Shown piece after piece: positions 40,032-47,620 of a stretch of DNA of 64,000 nt. The translations under genes were made by a program, and so were the position numbers. Below the pieces are notes generated by a model. That model had not been told where the DNA came from. It did not search any database and worked only from the letters and a program-made list of their open reading frames with translations. Origin of the DNA: Wenjunlia tyrosinilytica (GTDB lineage Bacteria; Actinomycetota; Actinomycetes; Streptomycetales; Streptomycetaceae); NCBI RefSeq assembly GCF_014646055.1, contig NZ_BMMS01000010.1, forward strand, positions 170,164 to 234,163, read 5' to 3'. Numbering within the stretch: position 1 is the stretch's first letter; each line of letters starts with the position of its first letter.

Positions 40032-40427
40032 ATGGGCAGCAAGAAGCACCCTCCGATGGGAGAGGGTCCGAGCAGGCACGAGGGCAAGGACCAGCACGGC
40101 TGGTCGCCCGACGTGGGCGAGAGCGGCGACGACGTCAAGCAGAGCGCGCACCGCTCCTTCCACCCCGACGAGTACGCCGGCGAGCCCGGGAAGGGCCGAC
40201 GTGTTGCCAAGGAGGAGAAGTCCGGTACCCCCGACCCCGGCCGCAGCGAGACACGCGGTGGGGAAGAGGTGCGCAAGGAGGAGGGCGGTGGCTCCCGCCC
40301 CACCGGCCGGCACGGCGCGTCCAGGCGTCCGAGCGGCCATATGCCCGGTGAGGAGTTCACCGGTGTCGGCGAGAAGAAGCCCCCGTCCTCGACGCCCGAC
40401 GAGGCCAAGGAGGACGACGACCGCTAG
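40032..40427 (+). CDS. Hydrophilic, probably disordered protein, 131 aa
   Basis: No recognised family. Very rich in Lys, Glu, Gly, Asp, Ser and Pro, with no hydrophobic core (MGSKKHPPMGEGPSRHEGKD at the start, DEAKEDDDR at the end), so probably intrinsically disordered. The ribosome site ACAGGAGG before ATG 40032 supports expression. It lies 60 bp after hypE on the same strand but has no known link to hydrogenase; a stress-protectant or nucleic-acid-binding role is possible. Confidence 0.65.
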   Translation: MGSKKHPPMGEGPSRHEGKDQHGWSPDVGESGDDVKQSAHRSFHPDEYAGEPGKGRRVAKEEKSGTPDPGRSETRGGEEVRKEEGGGSRPTGRHGASRRPSGHMPGEEFTGVGEKKPPSSTPDEAKEDDDR

Positions 40428-40562
40428 GACCTGACCCGGGGACCGGCCGCAGGGCGGCGCTCCCGCTCGAACGGGCCCCCAGCGGATGCGCGCCCAGTGG
40501 CGAGTGCATAGCGTGGCCGCATGGCTACCATACGTAGCATCGGCCTCTTCGAGGAGATCTCA

Positions 40563-41624
40563 GTGAGGATCACACGCTGCCTCGCCACTGGCTCGACCAC
40601 CCGACGCGCTGGAGTGCTCGCCGCGACGGCCTGCCTGATCACGGCGGGAGTCACCACCTTCACCGGTGGGGACGCGGCCGCCGCGGACGCGCCGTCACCC
40701 GACAGAGCAGCCGCTGTCGAGGCGCAACTGGGTGCGTCGAGAACCGCGGGGACCTACTACGACAACGAGACCAAACGCATGGTCGTCAATGTCACCGACT
40801 CGGCCGCCGCGGACGCCGTACGCGGCGCCGGAGCCGAGCCGCGGCTCGTGGGCCGCAGCTCGGCGGCGCTCGCCGAGGCGGGACAGGCGATCGAGGAATC
40901 CAATATCGCGGGCACCGCATGGGGTGTCGATGTGAAGGCGAACAAGCTGATGGTGTCCGTGGACTCGACGGTCAAGGGCGCCGAGCTGGCGACGGTCTAC
41001 AAGGTCGCCGACCGCTTCGGCGACCGGATGGCCGTGGCCGCCGTCGACGGCCGGTTCAGCAAGTTCGTCACCGGCGGAGACCCCGTCTGGGGCGGGCAGT
41101 ACCGCTGCTCGGCCGGCTTCAATGTACGCAGCGGCACCACGTACTCCTTCATCACCGCCGGGCACTGCGCCTCGATCGTCTCGCAGTGGTTCGCCGACGC
41201 CGCCAAGACGGTCCCGATCGGCCCGACGACCGGCTCCAGCTTCCCGGGCAACGACTACGGCATCGTCCGGTACGACAATGCCGCCGTCCCCCACCCCGGC
41301 ACCGTGGGAACGGTCGACATCACCGGCCCGGCCAACGCCTACGTGGGCCAGTCGGTCTGCCAGCGCGGCAGCACGAGCGGTATCCACTGCGGCCTCGTCA
41401 CCGGGCTCAACCAGACCGTCAACTACGGCAGCGGGCAGATCGTCAGCGGTCTGATCCGCACCGGGATCTGTGCCGAGCCCGGTGACAGCGGCGGTCCGCT
41501 GTACGCGGGCAGCCTCGGTGTCGGCCTGGTCTCAGGTGGCTCGGGCAACTGCGTCGTCGGCGGCACGACCTTCTACAACCCGGTCCCCGAGGTGCTCTCC
41601 GCCTACGGGGTGGCCCTCTACTGA
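40563..41624 (+). CDS. Secreted S1-family serine protease, streptogrisin type
   Basis: Extracellular chymotrypsin-fold protease made as a preproprotein of 353 residues. The signal peptide includes a hydrophobic stretch ending AAAADAP (about 40), a prodomain runs to about residue 175, and the mature protease has His in TAGHC, Asp in NDYGIVRY and Ser in GDSGGPLY. Cysteines form the usual disulfide pairs. GTG 40563 is chosen over the ATG at 40521: GAGGAG at 40551-40556 fits it and the signal peptide then starts with a basic MRITR. Confidence 0.9.
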   Translation: MRITRCLATGSTTRRAGVLAATACLITAGVTTFTGGDAAAADAPSPDRAAAVEAQLGASRTAGTYYDNETKRMVVNVTDSAAADAVRGAGAEPRLVGRSSAALAEAGQAIEESNIAGTAWGVDVKANKLMVSVDSTVKGAELATVYKVADRFGDRMAVAAVDGRFSKFVTGGDPVWGGQYRCSAGFNVRSGTTYSFITAGHCASIVSQWFADAAKTVPIGPTTGSSFPGNDYGIVRYDNAAVPHPGTVGTVDITGPANAYVGQSVCQRGSTSGIHCGLVTGLNQTVNYGSGQIVSGLIRTGICAEPGDSGGPLYAGSLGVGLVSGGSGNCVVGGTTFYNPVPEVLSAYGVALY

Positions 41625-41635
41625 CGGCCCTCTAC

Positions 41636-41706
41636 TGACGGACCCCCAACTGACGGAACCCCTACTGACGGACCCCCAACTGACGGAACCCCTACTGACG
41701 GAACCC
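41636..41706. repeat. 15-bp minisatellite after the protease gene
   Basis: TGACGGACCCCCAAC and TGACGGAACCCCTAC alternate for four full copies plus a partial one. The array is preceded by an exact 14-bp duplication of the protease 3' end including its stop codon, suggesting slippage spreading from the gene end. Related copies continue to about 41730. Confidence 0.85.
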
Positions 41707-41737
41707 TCGGACGGAACCCCTACTGACGGATCCCGTG

Positions 41738-41771
41738 GTGCCGGGTGGCCGCGATGGCGGCCACCCGGCAC
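41738..41771. terminator. Strong hairpin terminator between convergent protease and chitinase genes
   Basis: GTGCCGGGTGGCCGC (41738-41752) pairs perfectly over 15 bp with 41757-41771 around a 4-nt GATG loop. It lies between the 3' ends of two convergent genes and can act for both. No long U-tract, which is common in Streptomyces. Confidence 0.75.
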
Positions 41772-41817
41772 ACGTGTGTCCTCACGCGCGGCCAACCGCC
41801 CGCGCCGAGGGCCCCGT

Positions 41818-42855
41818 TCAGCCGGTGTAGCCCTTGAGGATGTTGGTGAACTCCCAGTTCGACTGCGAGATGCCACTGCACGTGGGGGAGACACCGCCGC
41901 CCGGGCAGCCGCCGTTGTCCCGGCCGGCCGACCAGAGGCCGATCGACGCGATGTGGTTGGCCTTGGCGAAGGACAGCACCTTGCGCGCGTCGGCCTGGGT
42001 CGTGGTCATCCCCGAGTCGTTGCGGCCGATCATCGGGGTGACGCCGAGCATGCGGTAGAGCTGGGCGTCCGACTTGCCGGTCCACACCGTCCTCAGCTGC
42101 CCGACGGTGGCCCTGGCCGCGGAGACCATGGCATCCCCCCAGTTGCCGCTGTAGCCGAAGTTCATCAGCATCGGATTGACGGTGACCTGGACTCCCCGCG
42201 CCTTGGCGCTCTGGAGCACCTGGAGGGAGTAGGGGTCGAGCCCGTAGTCCTGGCCCTGCACCCGCAGGGTGTAGCTCACCGAGGTACCGCGCTCGGCCTG
42301 GAGCTGGGCAAGGGCCCGGTTGACCATGTCCTGGGGGATGGAGGCCTCGACGTCGACGTCGAGGTGGTTGCTGCCGACGGTGTCGAGCACCTTCTTGTAG
42401 GCGTTCTTCAGCGCGGTGGCCGAGGAACAGGTGTGCTCCAGGTAGGGACCGATCGCTCCGCCGGTGGCGACCACGACATCGCCGCCGAGCGCCTTGAGCG
42501 CCGCGACGTCGTTCTTGATCCGCGCGTCGTCGATCGCGACCGTGCCGCCCCACTTGGGGTCGCAGCCGCCGCTGGAGCCGAGGGCGAAGGCGAGCACGTA
42601 CTTCTTCTGGCCGGTGGCCCGGGCGGCCTGGACCAGTGAGGGCTTGGACATGGTGATGTCGATGTAGGGGGCGACACGCGGAGGTGCCACGACGGTGGCG
42701 CGTGCGGGGGCGGGCGTCGGGTCGGGAGTGCTGTGCGCGCTCGGAGCGGCCAGGGCGGCGCAGACGGCGGCGACCGCTGTCGCTGCCGTGGCCGCGGCGC
42801 CGCGGCGGAGCGCCGGACGGGGGCGGGGGGAGTGGGACTGGCGTCTGCGAGGCAT
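41818..42855 (-). CDS. Secreted chitinase, GH18-like
   Basis: A 345-residue protein with a typical Streptomyces signal peptide (MPRRRQSHSPRPR then a hydrophobic Ala-rich segment to about residue 45). The catalytic domain begins VAPYIDITMSKPSL. HLDVDVEAS holds the DxDxE catalytic motif of GH18, with Glu as acid. Two Cys near the end (CPGGG...PTCSG) probably form a disulfide. ATG 42855 has GAGGAG upstream. A DasR-like palindrome lies about 110 bp upstream, which fits chitin/GlcNAc control. Confidence 0.85.
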   Translation of the reverse strand: MPRRRQSHSPRPRPALRRGAAATAATAVAAVCAALAAPSAHSTPDPTPAPARATVVAPPRVAPYIDITMSKPSLVQAARATGQKKYVLAFALGSSGGCDPKWGGTVAIDDARIKNDVAALKALGGDVVVATGGAIGPYLEHTCSSATALKNAYKKVLDTVGSNHLDVDVEASIPQDMVNRALAQLQAERGTSVSYTLRVQGQDYGLDPYSLQVLQSAKARGVQVTVNPMLMNFGYSGNWGDAMVSAARATVGQLRTVWTGKSDAQLYRMLGVTPMIGRNDSGMTTTQADARKVLSFAKANHIASIGLWSAGRDNGGCPGGGVSPTCSGISQSNWEFTNILKGYTG

Positions 42856-42966
42856 GCCGAATCTCCTCGTCGGGGCGTGGGGGGTCGCCGACTGCGGGGG
42901 TCGCCAACTGCCTTGTTTCGACAGTTGGTTGACTCCAAGTGCACAAGCCCCCGACACACTCCGTCA

Positions 42967-42978
42967 AGGTCTGGACCA
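42967..42978. promoter_or_regulatory. DasR-like (dre) site upstream of chitinase
   Basis: AGGTCTGGACCA differs at two positions from the core TGGTCTAGACCA shared by DasR operators and chitinase promoter repeats. The arms GGTC/GACC are intact. A weaker similar element TTGGTTGACTCCAA lies at 42925-42938. Match by eye, not scored. Confidence 0.45.
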
Positions 42979-43038
42979 AGCGTTCATGGCAATCGGGCGA
43001 TCCCCGAGGGGAGCGTCGATCGATCCCCCGGAGGAGTG

Positions 43039-43440
43039 TCAAGTGCGCCGACCGCGGCTCAGCGGCACGAGCACCGAGGCGCCTGCCACCGCCACCGCCC
43101 CGGCGGCCAGGAAGCCTCGGGAGGCACGCCAGGACAGCACCGACCAGCGTGACTGCGCGGACAGCAGCGACCCCGTGCTCAGCCAGGACCCGGCGGAGAT
43201 CAGCGAGAGGGCCGAGCCGATGGAGCCGACGGACAGGGTGCTGCCCACGGAGCCGATGGACAGCGCGGAACCGACGGAGCCGATGGACAGCACCGACCCC
43301 ACCGATCCGATCGAGAGCACCGAGTCCTTCGACCACAGGGACAGCGTCGAGCCGCTGGAGGACGCCCGGCACGCGGACGACGAGGGCGCGGAGGACGCGC
43401 AGGGCGAGGGCGCGGAGGGCGACTTGGTCTCGTGGGTCAT
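43039..43440 (-). CDS. Ser/Gly nonapeptide-repeat protein, 133 aa
   Basis: The middle (about residues 37-95) is a tandem of SxLSIGSVG nine-residue units (SVLSIGSVG twice, SALSIGSVG, STLSVGSIG, SALSLISAG). This regular Ser/hydrophobic pattern could form a beta-solenoid or pack on a membrane. The C terminus has one hydrophobic helix (GFLAAGAVAVAGASVLVPL) and a basic end, suggesting a membrane anchor. I recognise the repeat as recurring in actinobacteria but know no function. ATG 43440 has GGCAGG at 9 nt. Confidence 0.7.
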   Translation of the reverse strand: MTHETKSPSAPSPCASSAPSSSACRASSSGSTLSLWSKDSVLSIGSVGSVLSIGSVGSALSIGSVGSTLSVGSIGSALSLISAGSWLSTGSLLSAQSRWSVLSWRASRGFLAAGAVAVAGASVLVPLSRGRRT

Positions 43441-43809
43441 GAGGTTCATCCTGCCCGGGAACACCGGAAATCGCGGCCGATCGGGGGCACCGAAAGCGCC
43501 TCGTACCGGCGGCACGACGGCCGCGGCCACGGCGGAGTCCCCACCGTGCGTACCGTCGTCACCCCGCTGTCCTGGACGCGGAACGGGACCGGCGGCGTCG
43601 CCGCGCTCGTCGTCGGCCCCGAGGAGGAGCCTTTTCGGCCCTTTCCGCAAGTGAGCTGAACCCGGGGCCGAACGGGGGTAATCGCCACCGGGTTCTCGGG
43701 TAGGCGACCTCGCACGGGCGCGCCGATCATTGCTCGGGTCATGGCCCCGGCAAGCCGCATCGGCGCGAAGAGTCCACGATGTGCCCTCACGGGTAGGAGG
43801 AGTGTTCGT

Positions 43810-44073
43810 ATGAACTGGCGTCACCGTGCGGCCTGCCGACACGAGGACCCCGATCTCTTCTTTCCGGTCGGCAGTTCCGGACCGGCGCTGCTCCAGACGG
43901 AGCGGGCCAAGGAGGTCTGCCGTCGCTGCCCGGTCCTGGCCCAGTGCCTCGACTGGGCCATGGAGGCGGGGCAGGACTGGGGTGTCTGCGGCGGCATGAG
44001 CGAGGACGAGCGCAGAGCGGCCCACCGCCGCGCCTGCCGAAGGCGCGCGGCGGTGGAGGCCGCCCGGAGCTGA
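43810..44073 (+). CDS. WhiB-like iron-sulfur regulator (WblE/WhiB1-type paralogue)
   Basis: An 87-residue protein whose four cysteines (Cys9 in AACRHEDP, CRRCPVLAQC) bind a [4Fe-4S] cluster; it normally partners the principal sigma factor. It closely follows the WhiB1/WblE pattern (NWRHRAACRHEDPDLFFP, GPALLQ, MSEDERRA). The invariant turn motif G[VI]WGG reads GVCGG: Trp is replaced by Cys through one base (TGC for TGG). The C terminus is basic for DNA binding. GGAGGAG precedes the ATG. Confidence 0.9.
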   Translation: MNWRHRAACRHEDPDLFFPVGSSGPALLQTERAKEVCRRCPVLAQCLDWAMEAGQDWGVCGGMSEDERRAAHRRACRRRAAVEAARS

Positions 44074-44089
44074 CCGGCCATCCGCGGGG

Positions 44090-44454
44090 AAGGACCGTGG
44101 CGAGCACGTCCGGCAGCGGGTGCCAGTCGGCGGTGACGATTGCCGGCGTGCTCGGCGGCGAGGTCCGCCACGCGTGTACGGGCCGGTCGCTCGGTCGGGT
44201 CGGTGCCGTCGATCGCGGGCGCCACATCCTGGGCGTCCGTCATCACCAGCAGGTAGTGGCGCTGGTCGTACCAGGCCGGATCCATTCCCGCGCCCGTCAC
44301 AAGGACCGAGGCGCCACCGTCGAACACGACGAACCACGGGCGTATCGAGGTGTCCGAGTAGCGGGTCCGCGGGTCGCCGGCGGCGGCGCCGTTCACGGCG
44401 GGGAAGGCCGCGGATGGATGCCGCCAGCGCTGCGACGATGCGGTACCTGTGCAT
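44090..44454 (-). pseudogene. Decayed gene for a secreted protein (two frameshifts)
   Basis: ATG 44454 opens a signal-peptide-like MHRYRIVAALAAS. The frame then breaks near 44415. A second frame carries the conserved-looking DPRTRYSDTSIRPWFVVF and DPAWYDQRHYLLVMTDAQ. That breaks near 44138-44146, and a third frame continues IVTADWHPLPDVLATVLPRG. Joined, they read as one continuous exported protein of about 120 residues whose family I cannot name. The end is approximate and abuts the WhiB-like gene. Confidence 0.55.
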
Positions 44455-44673
44455 CTGCTGCCACCATCGGTGTGGGTGAGAGAAGTGGCAGCAGAGTATG
44501 AGAACTGACGGATAGTCAGGCAAGCGTTGCGGACACGCCGGGATGGCTGGAACATGTCGAGGAAGGGCGTGCCGTCGCGCACCTGCTGGGCGCCGACGGC
44601 CGCCCGCACCCCGTGGTCGGGGCACCCCGGGGTGCCCCGGGTGGCACTTCGGCACGCGCGTCGGACAGAGAAA

Positions 44674-44709
44674 AGCCACCGCGCACGACGTGTGTCACGC
44701 GCGGTGGCT
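44674..44709 (-). terminator. Terminator of the DUF6296-like gene
   Basis: AGCCACCGCGC (44674-44684) and GCGCGGTGGCT (44699-44709) form an 11-bp stem with a 14-nt loop. On the minus strand the stem is followed by TTTCTCTG, a U-rich run, 12 bp beyond the stop at 44721. A convincing intrinsic terminator. Confidence 0.8.
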
Positions 44710-44720
44710 GTGCGGCGGGG

Positions 44721-44963
44721 TTACTCGACCACGCGTGTGGCCGCGGGCGGACGCAGCGTCTGGTGCCCTCCGCTGGCCAGCATGCGCACCTCCCCGCGTT
44801 CGCTTATCTCGGCCCGCAGGATGCCGGTGTCGTCGCAGTAGACCGGATAGCCGCCCGGCCCCTTCGCATCCGTGCGGTGCACCACCACCACGTCCTCGGT
44901 CCGCTCGCCGCGGTCGGCGGGGGAGCGCTCGAAGGTCAACTGGTAGCGCTCGGAGTTCTCCAT
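44721..44963 (-). CDS. DUF6296-like small protein, 80 aa
   Basis: Begins MENSERYQLTFERSP and contains VVVHRTDAKGPGGYPVYCDDTGILRAEIS, a pattern I associate with the DUF6296 family of streptomycete proteins. Probably soluble and beta-rich; function unknown. The ribosome site GGGAGGTC lies before ATG 44963 and a clear terminator after it. It is divergent from the ECF sigma gene. Confidence 0.8.
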   Translation of the reverse strand: MENSERYQLTFERSPADRGERTEDVVVVHRTDAKGPGGYPVYCDDTGILRAEISERGEVRMLASGGHQTLRPPAATRVVE

Positions 44964-45133
44964 GGTGACCTCCCGACCTTGGTCATACAGGGACGAAGTT
45001 CTCGTATCTCCATGATGACCGATCCGCCGGGAATGGAGACCTGCGTCACAGAGGGCAACCCGGAGGGCCGGCCGACCGGTTCCAGATGGCATGGGAACGG
45101 CGAGAAGACGTCTCCGACCGGCACGAGGACGAC

Positions 45134-45685
45134 ATGGCGAGCAGTTGGACGGATTTCGAGGAGTTCGTGGCCGCCTGCGGACCCCGGCTGCTGCGCTCGG
45201 CATGGCTGCTCACGGGCGACCGGTACCTCGCGGAGGACCTGCTCCAGACCGCACTGGCCCGTGCCTGGCCGAAGTGGCGGCGGATCGCCGACCAGAGCCC
45301 CGAGGCGTACGTGCGGCGGATCCTCGTCCACGAGTACGCGTCGTGGTGGAGGCGCCGGTGGCGGCGCGAACTGCCCTTCGCCGACCTCCCCGAGACCAGC
45401 GGCCCGGCCGACCGGTACGGGGAGGTCGACCAGGAACGCTCCCTGGTGTCGGCCCTGCGGCGGCTGCCGGTACGGCAGCGGGCCGTGGTGGTCCTGCGCT
45501 ACCTGGAGGACCGCACCACCGAGGAGACGGCAGCCCTGCTGGGCTGCTCGGTGGGCACGGTGAAAAGCCAGGCCTCCAAAGCCCTGCGCACGCTGCGCCA
45601 GTGCGTTTCCCGGGGGGATGCCGATCCCCCCGGGAAGGACGCACCCGACGCTCCCAGCCCGGCGGTCCTGGGAGAACGGAGGTGA
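45134..45685 (+). CDS. SigE-family ECF sigma factor
   Basis: A 183-residue RNA polymerase sigma factor of the actinobacterial SigE-like ECF group. Region 2 is visible as LLTGDRYLAEDLLQTALARAWPKW, and region 4 as LPVRQRAVVVLRYLEDRTTEETAALLGCSVGTVKSQ. ATG 45134 is preferred (GAGGA upstream); ATG 45086 would add 16 residues. The next gene starts 5 bp after the stop and looks like its membrane partner. Confidence 0.88.
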   Translation: MASSWTDFEEFVAACGPRLLRSAWLLTGDRYLAEDLLQTALARAWPKWRRIADQSPEAYVRRILVHEYASWWRRRWRRELPFADLPETSGPADRYGEVDQERSLVSALRRLPVRQRAVVVLRYLEDRTTEETAALLGCSVGTVKSQASKALRTLRQCVSRGDADPPGKDAPDAPSPAVLGERR

Positions 45686-45689
45686 ACGG

Positions 45690-46574
45690 ATGACCGGGAA
45701 CGAGCCGAACCGGCCCGGCACAGGCGTCGACGGCGCAGGCGACACGGGCCGGGCCGCCGGGGCGTGGAACGCCGACGGCGGCCGTCGTACGGACGGCACC
45801 GGTGCCGACGGGGGCGACGGCGGCCTGGACACACGTCTCCTGCGCGACGCGGTCCTGAGTCGGCTGCCGCGGGACCTCGCTGCCCCGCCCGATCGCATGG
45901 ACAGGGTCCGCGACCGGGTGCGGCGGGCCGGGCGGCGGCGGGCGGTGGGGGCTGCCGCGACCGTCGTGCCGCTCGTGGCGCTGGCCTCGCTCGCGCTGCC
46001 GGGGATCGGCTCCGACCACCGCGGCCCGGGCCCCGCCGCCTCGCCGACCGCACCGGACCCCCGCACGGTCCGACCCCGACCCTCCTACACCTCACTCGTG
46101 GAAAAGCAGCTGCACGGCCTTCGGCTGCGCATGGTCGAGAACTGGCGGTCGGTCGTGGTCCGTTCGGTCGGCAACGCTCCCCGCGAGACCCCGCCGGTCG
46201 TCGCCTACGTCTCCAATGGGCCCCTCGATCCCGGCAGCGGACCGTGCGCCGGCGCCCTGGACGGCATATCGGACGGCACCTGCCTGCCCGTCGCAGCCCT
46301 CGGCGAGGACACCGTGCTCATCTCGTGGCACATCGAGACCAGCCCCGTCTCAGCCGAAGAGCTCAAGGGCGAGGGCACCGTCGTCACCGAGCCGCCCTCG
46401 CCCCAGTGCTCGGCCATCGGCGGCACCTCGGCCCTGACCCTCCTGCGGCCGGTGGGACGCCCGGCTCCCCGGGGCGTCCTCCATGCCACCGCATGCATGA
46501 ACATCCCCGGTGACACCGTCCGGGCCCAGACCGCCGGGATTCTGCGGTCCGCCCGCTTCCCGCAGGGCCGCTGA
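45690..46574 (+). CDS. Single-pass membrane protein, probable partner of the ECF sigma factor
   Basis: A 294-residue protein without a recognised family. A Gly/Asp-rich N terminus precedes a short helical segment (LLRDAVLSRLPRDLAAPPDR, about 50-69) and one transmembrane helix (about 85-104). The external domain of about 180 residues has three cysteines (GPCAG, GTCLP, SPQCS) plus one late (TACMN). The layout matches genes encoded after SigE-type sigma factors, some of which act as anti-sigma factors. GGAGGTGA ribosome site. Confidence 0.75.
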   Translation: MTGNEPNRPGTGVDGAGDTGRAAGAWNADGGRRTDGTGADGGDGGLDTRLLRDAVLSRLPRDLAAPPDRMDRVRDRVRRAGRRRAVGAAATVVPLVALASLALPGIGSDHRGPGPAASPTAPDPRTVRPRPSYTSLVEKQLHGLRLRMVENWRSVVVRSVGNAPRETPPVVAYVSNGPLDPGSGPCAGALDGISDGTCLPVAALGEDTVLISWHIETSPVSAEELKGEGTVVTEPPSPQCSAIGGTSALTLLRPVGRPAPRGVLHATACMNIPGDTVRAQTAGILRSARFPQGR

Positions 46575-46645
46575 CCGCCGGGCCCGTCCACTCCGCTCCC
46601 CTTACTCCCGCCGCGGCGGGAGCCGCACCGAGAGAAGGCCTCGCC

Positions 46646-47464
46646 GTGCCCTTGTCCACCCCTGCCGTCGCCCCCCGGCGCTCTGTGGCACTGGCGGCCC
46701 TCGTGCTGGCCGCCGCCACCGGCTGCGGGGCCGCCCCGGCGCCCGCCGGGTCCAGGACGGTCCAGCCCGCCCCGGTGCCCGACGCCGCGGTCAGTAGCGC
46801 CCCCAGCACCGACAGCACTCGGGCCGCCGACAGCGGCACGGCCGGGGACACGGCGGGCACCCCGCCCGCACGCCATGGGGCGCCGACCGGCCTGGGTCCG
46901 GCCGTCCTGGCGCGGATACCGGCCTCCACCAGCCGGCTCGTCGTGGTCACCGGCAAGGGAGCGGACTCCTACCGGTCCACGGCCGCGCTCTGGATCCGCG
47001 ACCACGACGGCACCTGGTGGCGGAAGGCGACATGGCCCGCGCACAACGGCAGGCGGGGATGGAGCGAGCACCATGTCCAGGGCGACCTGCGCAGCCCGGC
47101 GGGGGTGTTCACGCTCAGCGACGCGGGCGGCCGCCTTCCCGATCCGGGGACCGGGCTGCCCTACCATCGCTCGACCGCCTTCACCGTGGGCGGGACGGGG
47201 TTCCTCGGCGAGCCCCTGGCGGGCTCGTTCGACTACGTGGTGGCCATCGACTACAACCGCGTCCCCGGGACCTCGCCCCTGGACTGGACACGGCCCATGG
47301 GCGCGGCGCGCGGTGGCGGCATATGGCTCCACGTCGACCACGCGGGCCCCACACACGGCTGCGTCAGCCTGTCGAAGAGGCACATGGCCGCCCTCCTGCG
47401 CGCCCTCGACCCCGCGGCCCACCCGGCTGTCGTGATGGGCGACGCGACCTTCCTGGCCCGCTGA
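46646..47464 (+). CDS. L,D-transpeptidase family lipoprotein
   Basis: Exported YkuD-type enzyme or relative, acting on peptidoglycan. The 272-residue protein has a lipobox-like ALVLAAATGC (Cys at about 27), a disordered Ser/Thr/Ala linker to about 85, and a catalytic domain with IWLHVDHAGPTHGCVSLS, holding the His and the catalytic Cys of the HGC motif. The start is GTG 46646 with GAGAGAAGG upstream. Confidence 0.85.
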   Translation: MPLSTPAVAPRRSVALAALVLAAATGCGAAPAPAGSRTVQPAPVPDAAVSSAPSTDSTRAADSGTAGDTAGTPPARHGAPTGLGPAVLARIPASTSRLVVVTGKGADSYRSTAALWIRDHDGTWWRKATWPAHNGRRGWSEHHVQGDLRSPAGVFTLSDAGGRLPDPGTGLPYHRSTAFTVGGTGFLGEPLAGSFDYVVAIDYNRVPGTSPLDWTRPMGAARGGGIWLHVDHAGPTHGCVSLSKRHMAALLRALDPAAHPAVVMGDATFLAR

Positions 47465-47504
47465 GACCCCACCCGCCCCGGGCACGGCCCAGCACGCCCC
47501 GTGC

Positions 47505-47541
47505 GGCCGCCCCGCAGCGCCAAGGGCGGCGTGGGGCGGCC
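47505..47541. terminator. Possible bidirectional terminator
   Basis: GGCCGCCCC (47505-47513) and GGGGCGGCC (47533-47541) form a perfect 9-bp stem between the convergent transpeptidase and P450 genes. The loop is long (19 nt) and can fold further. Confidence 0.5.
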
Positions 47542-47620
47542 CGGACGCGGCGACGGGTCCGCGGCCATCCGCTGCCTGCCCGAAGCGGGGGACGGCTGGG
47601 ACGGTGGCGAGGAACGCATG

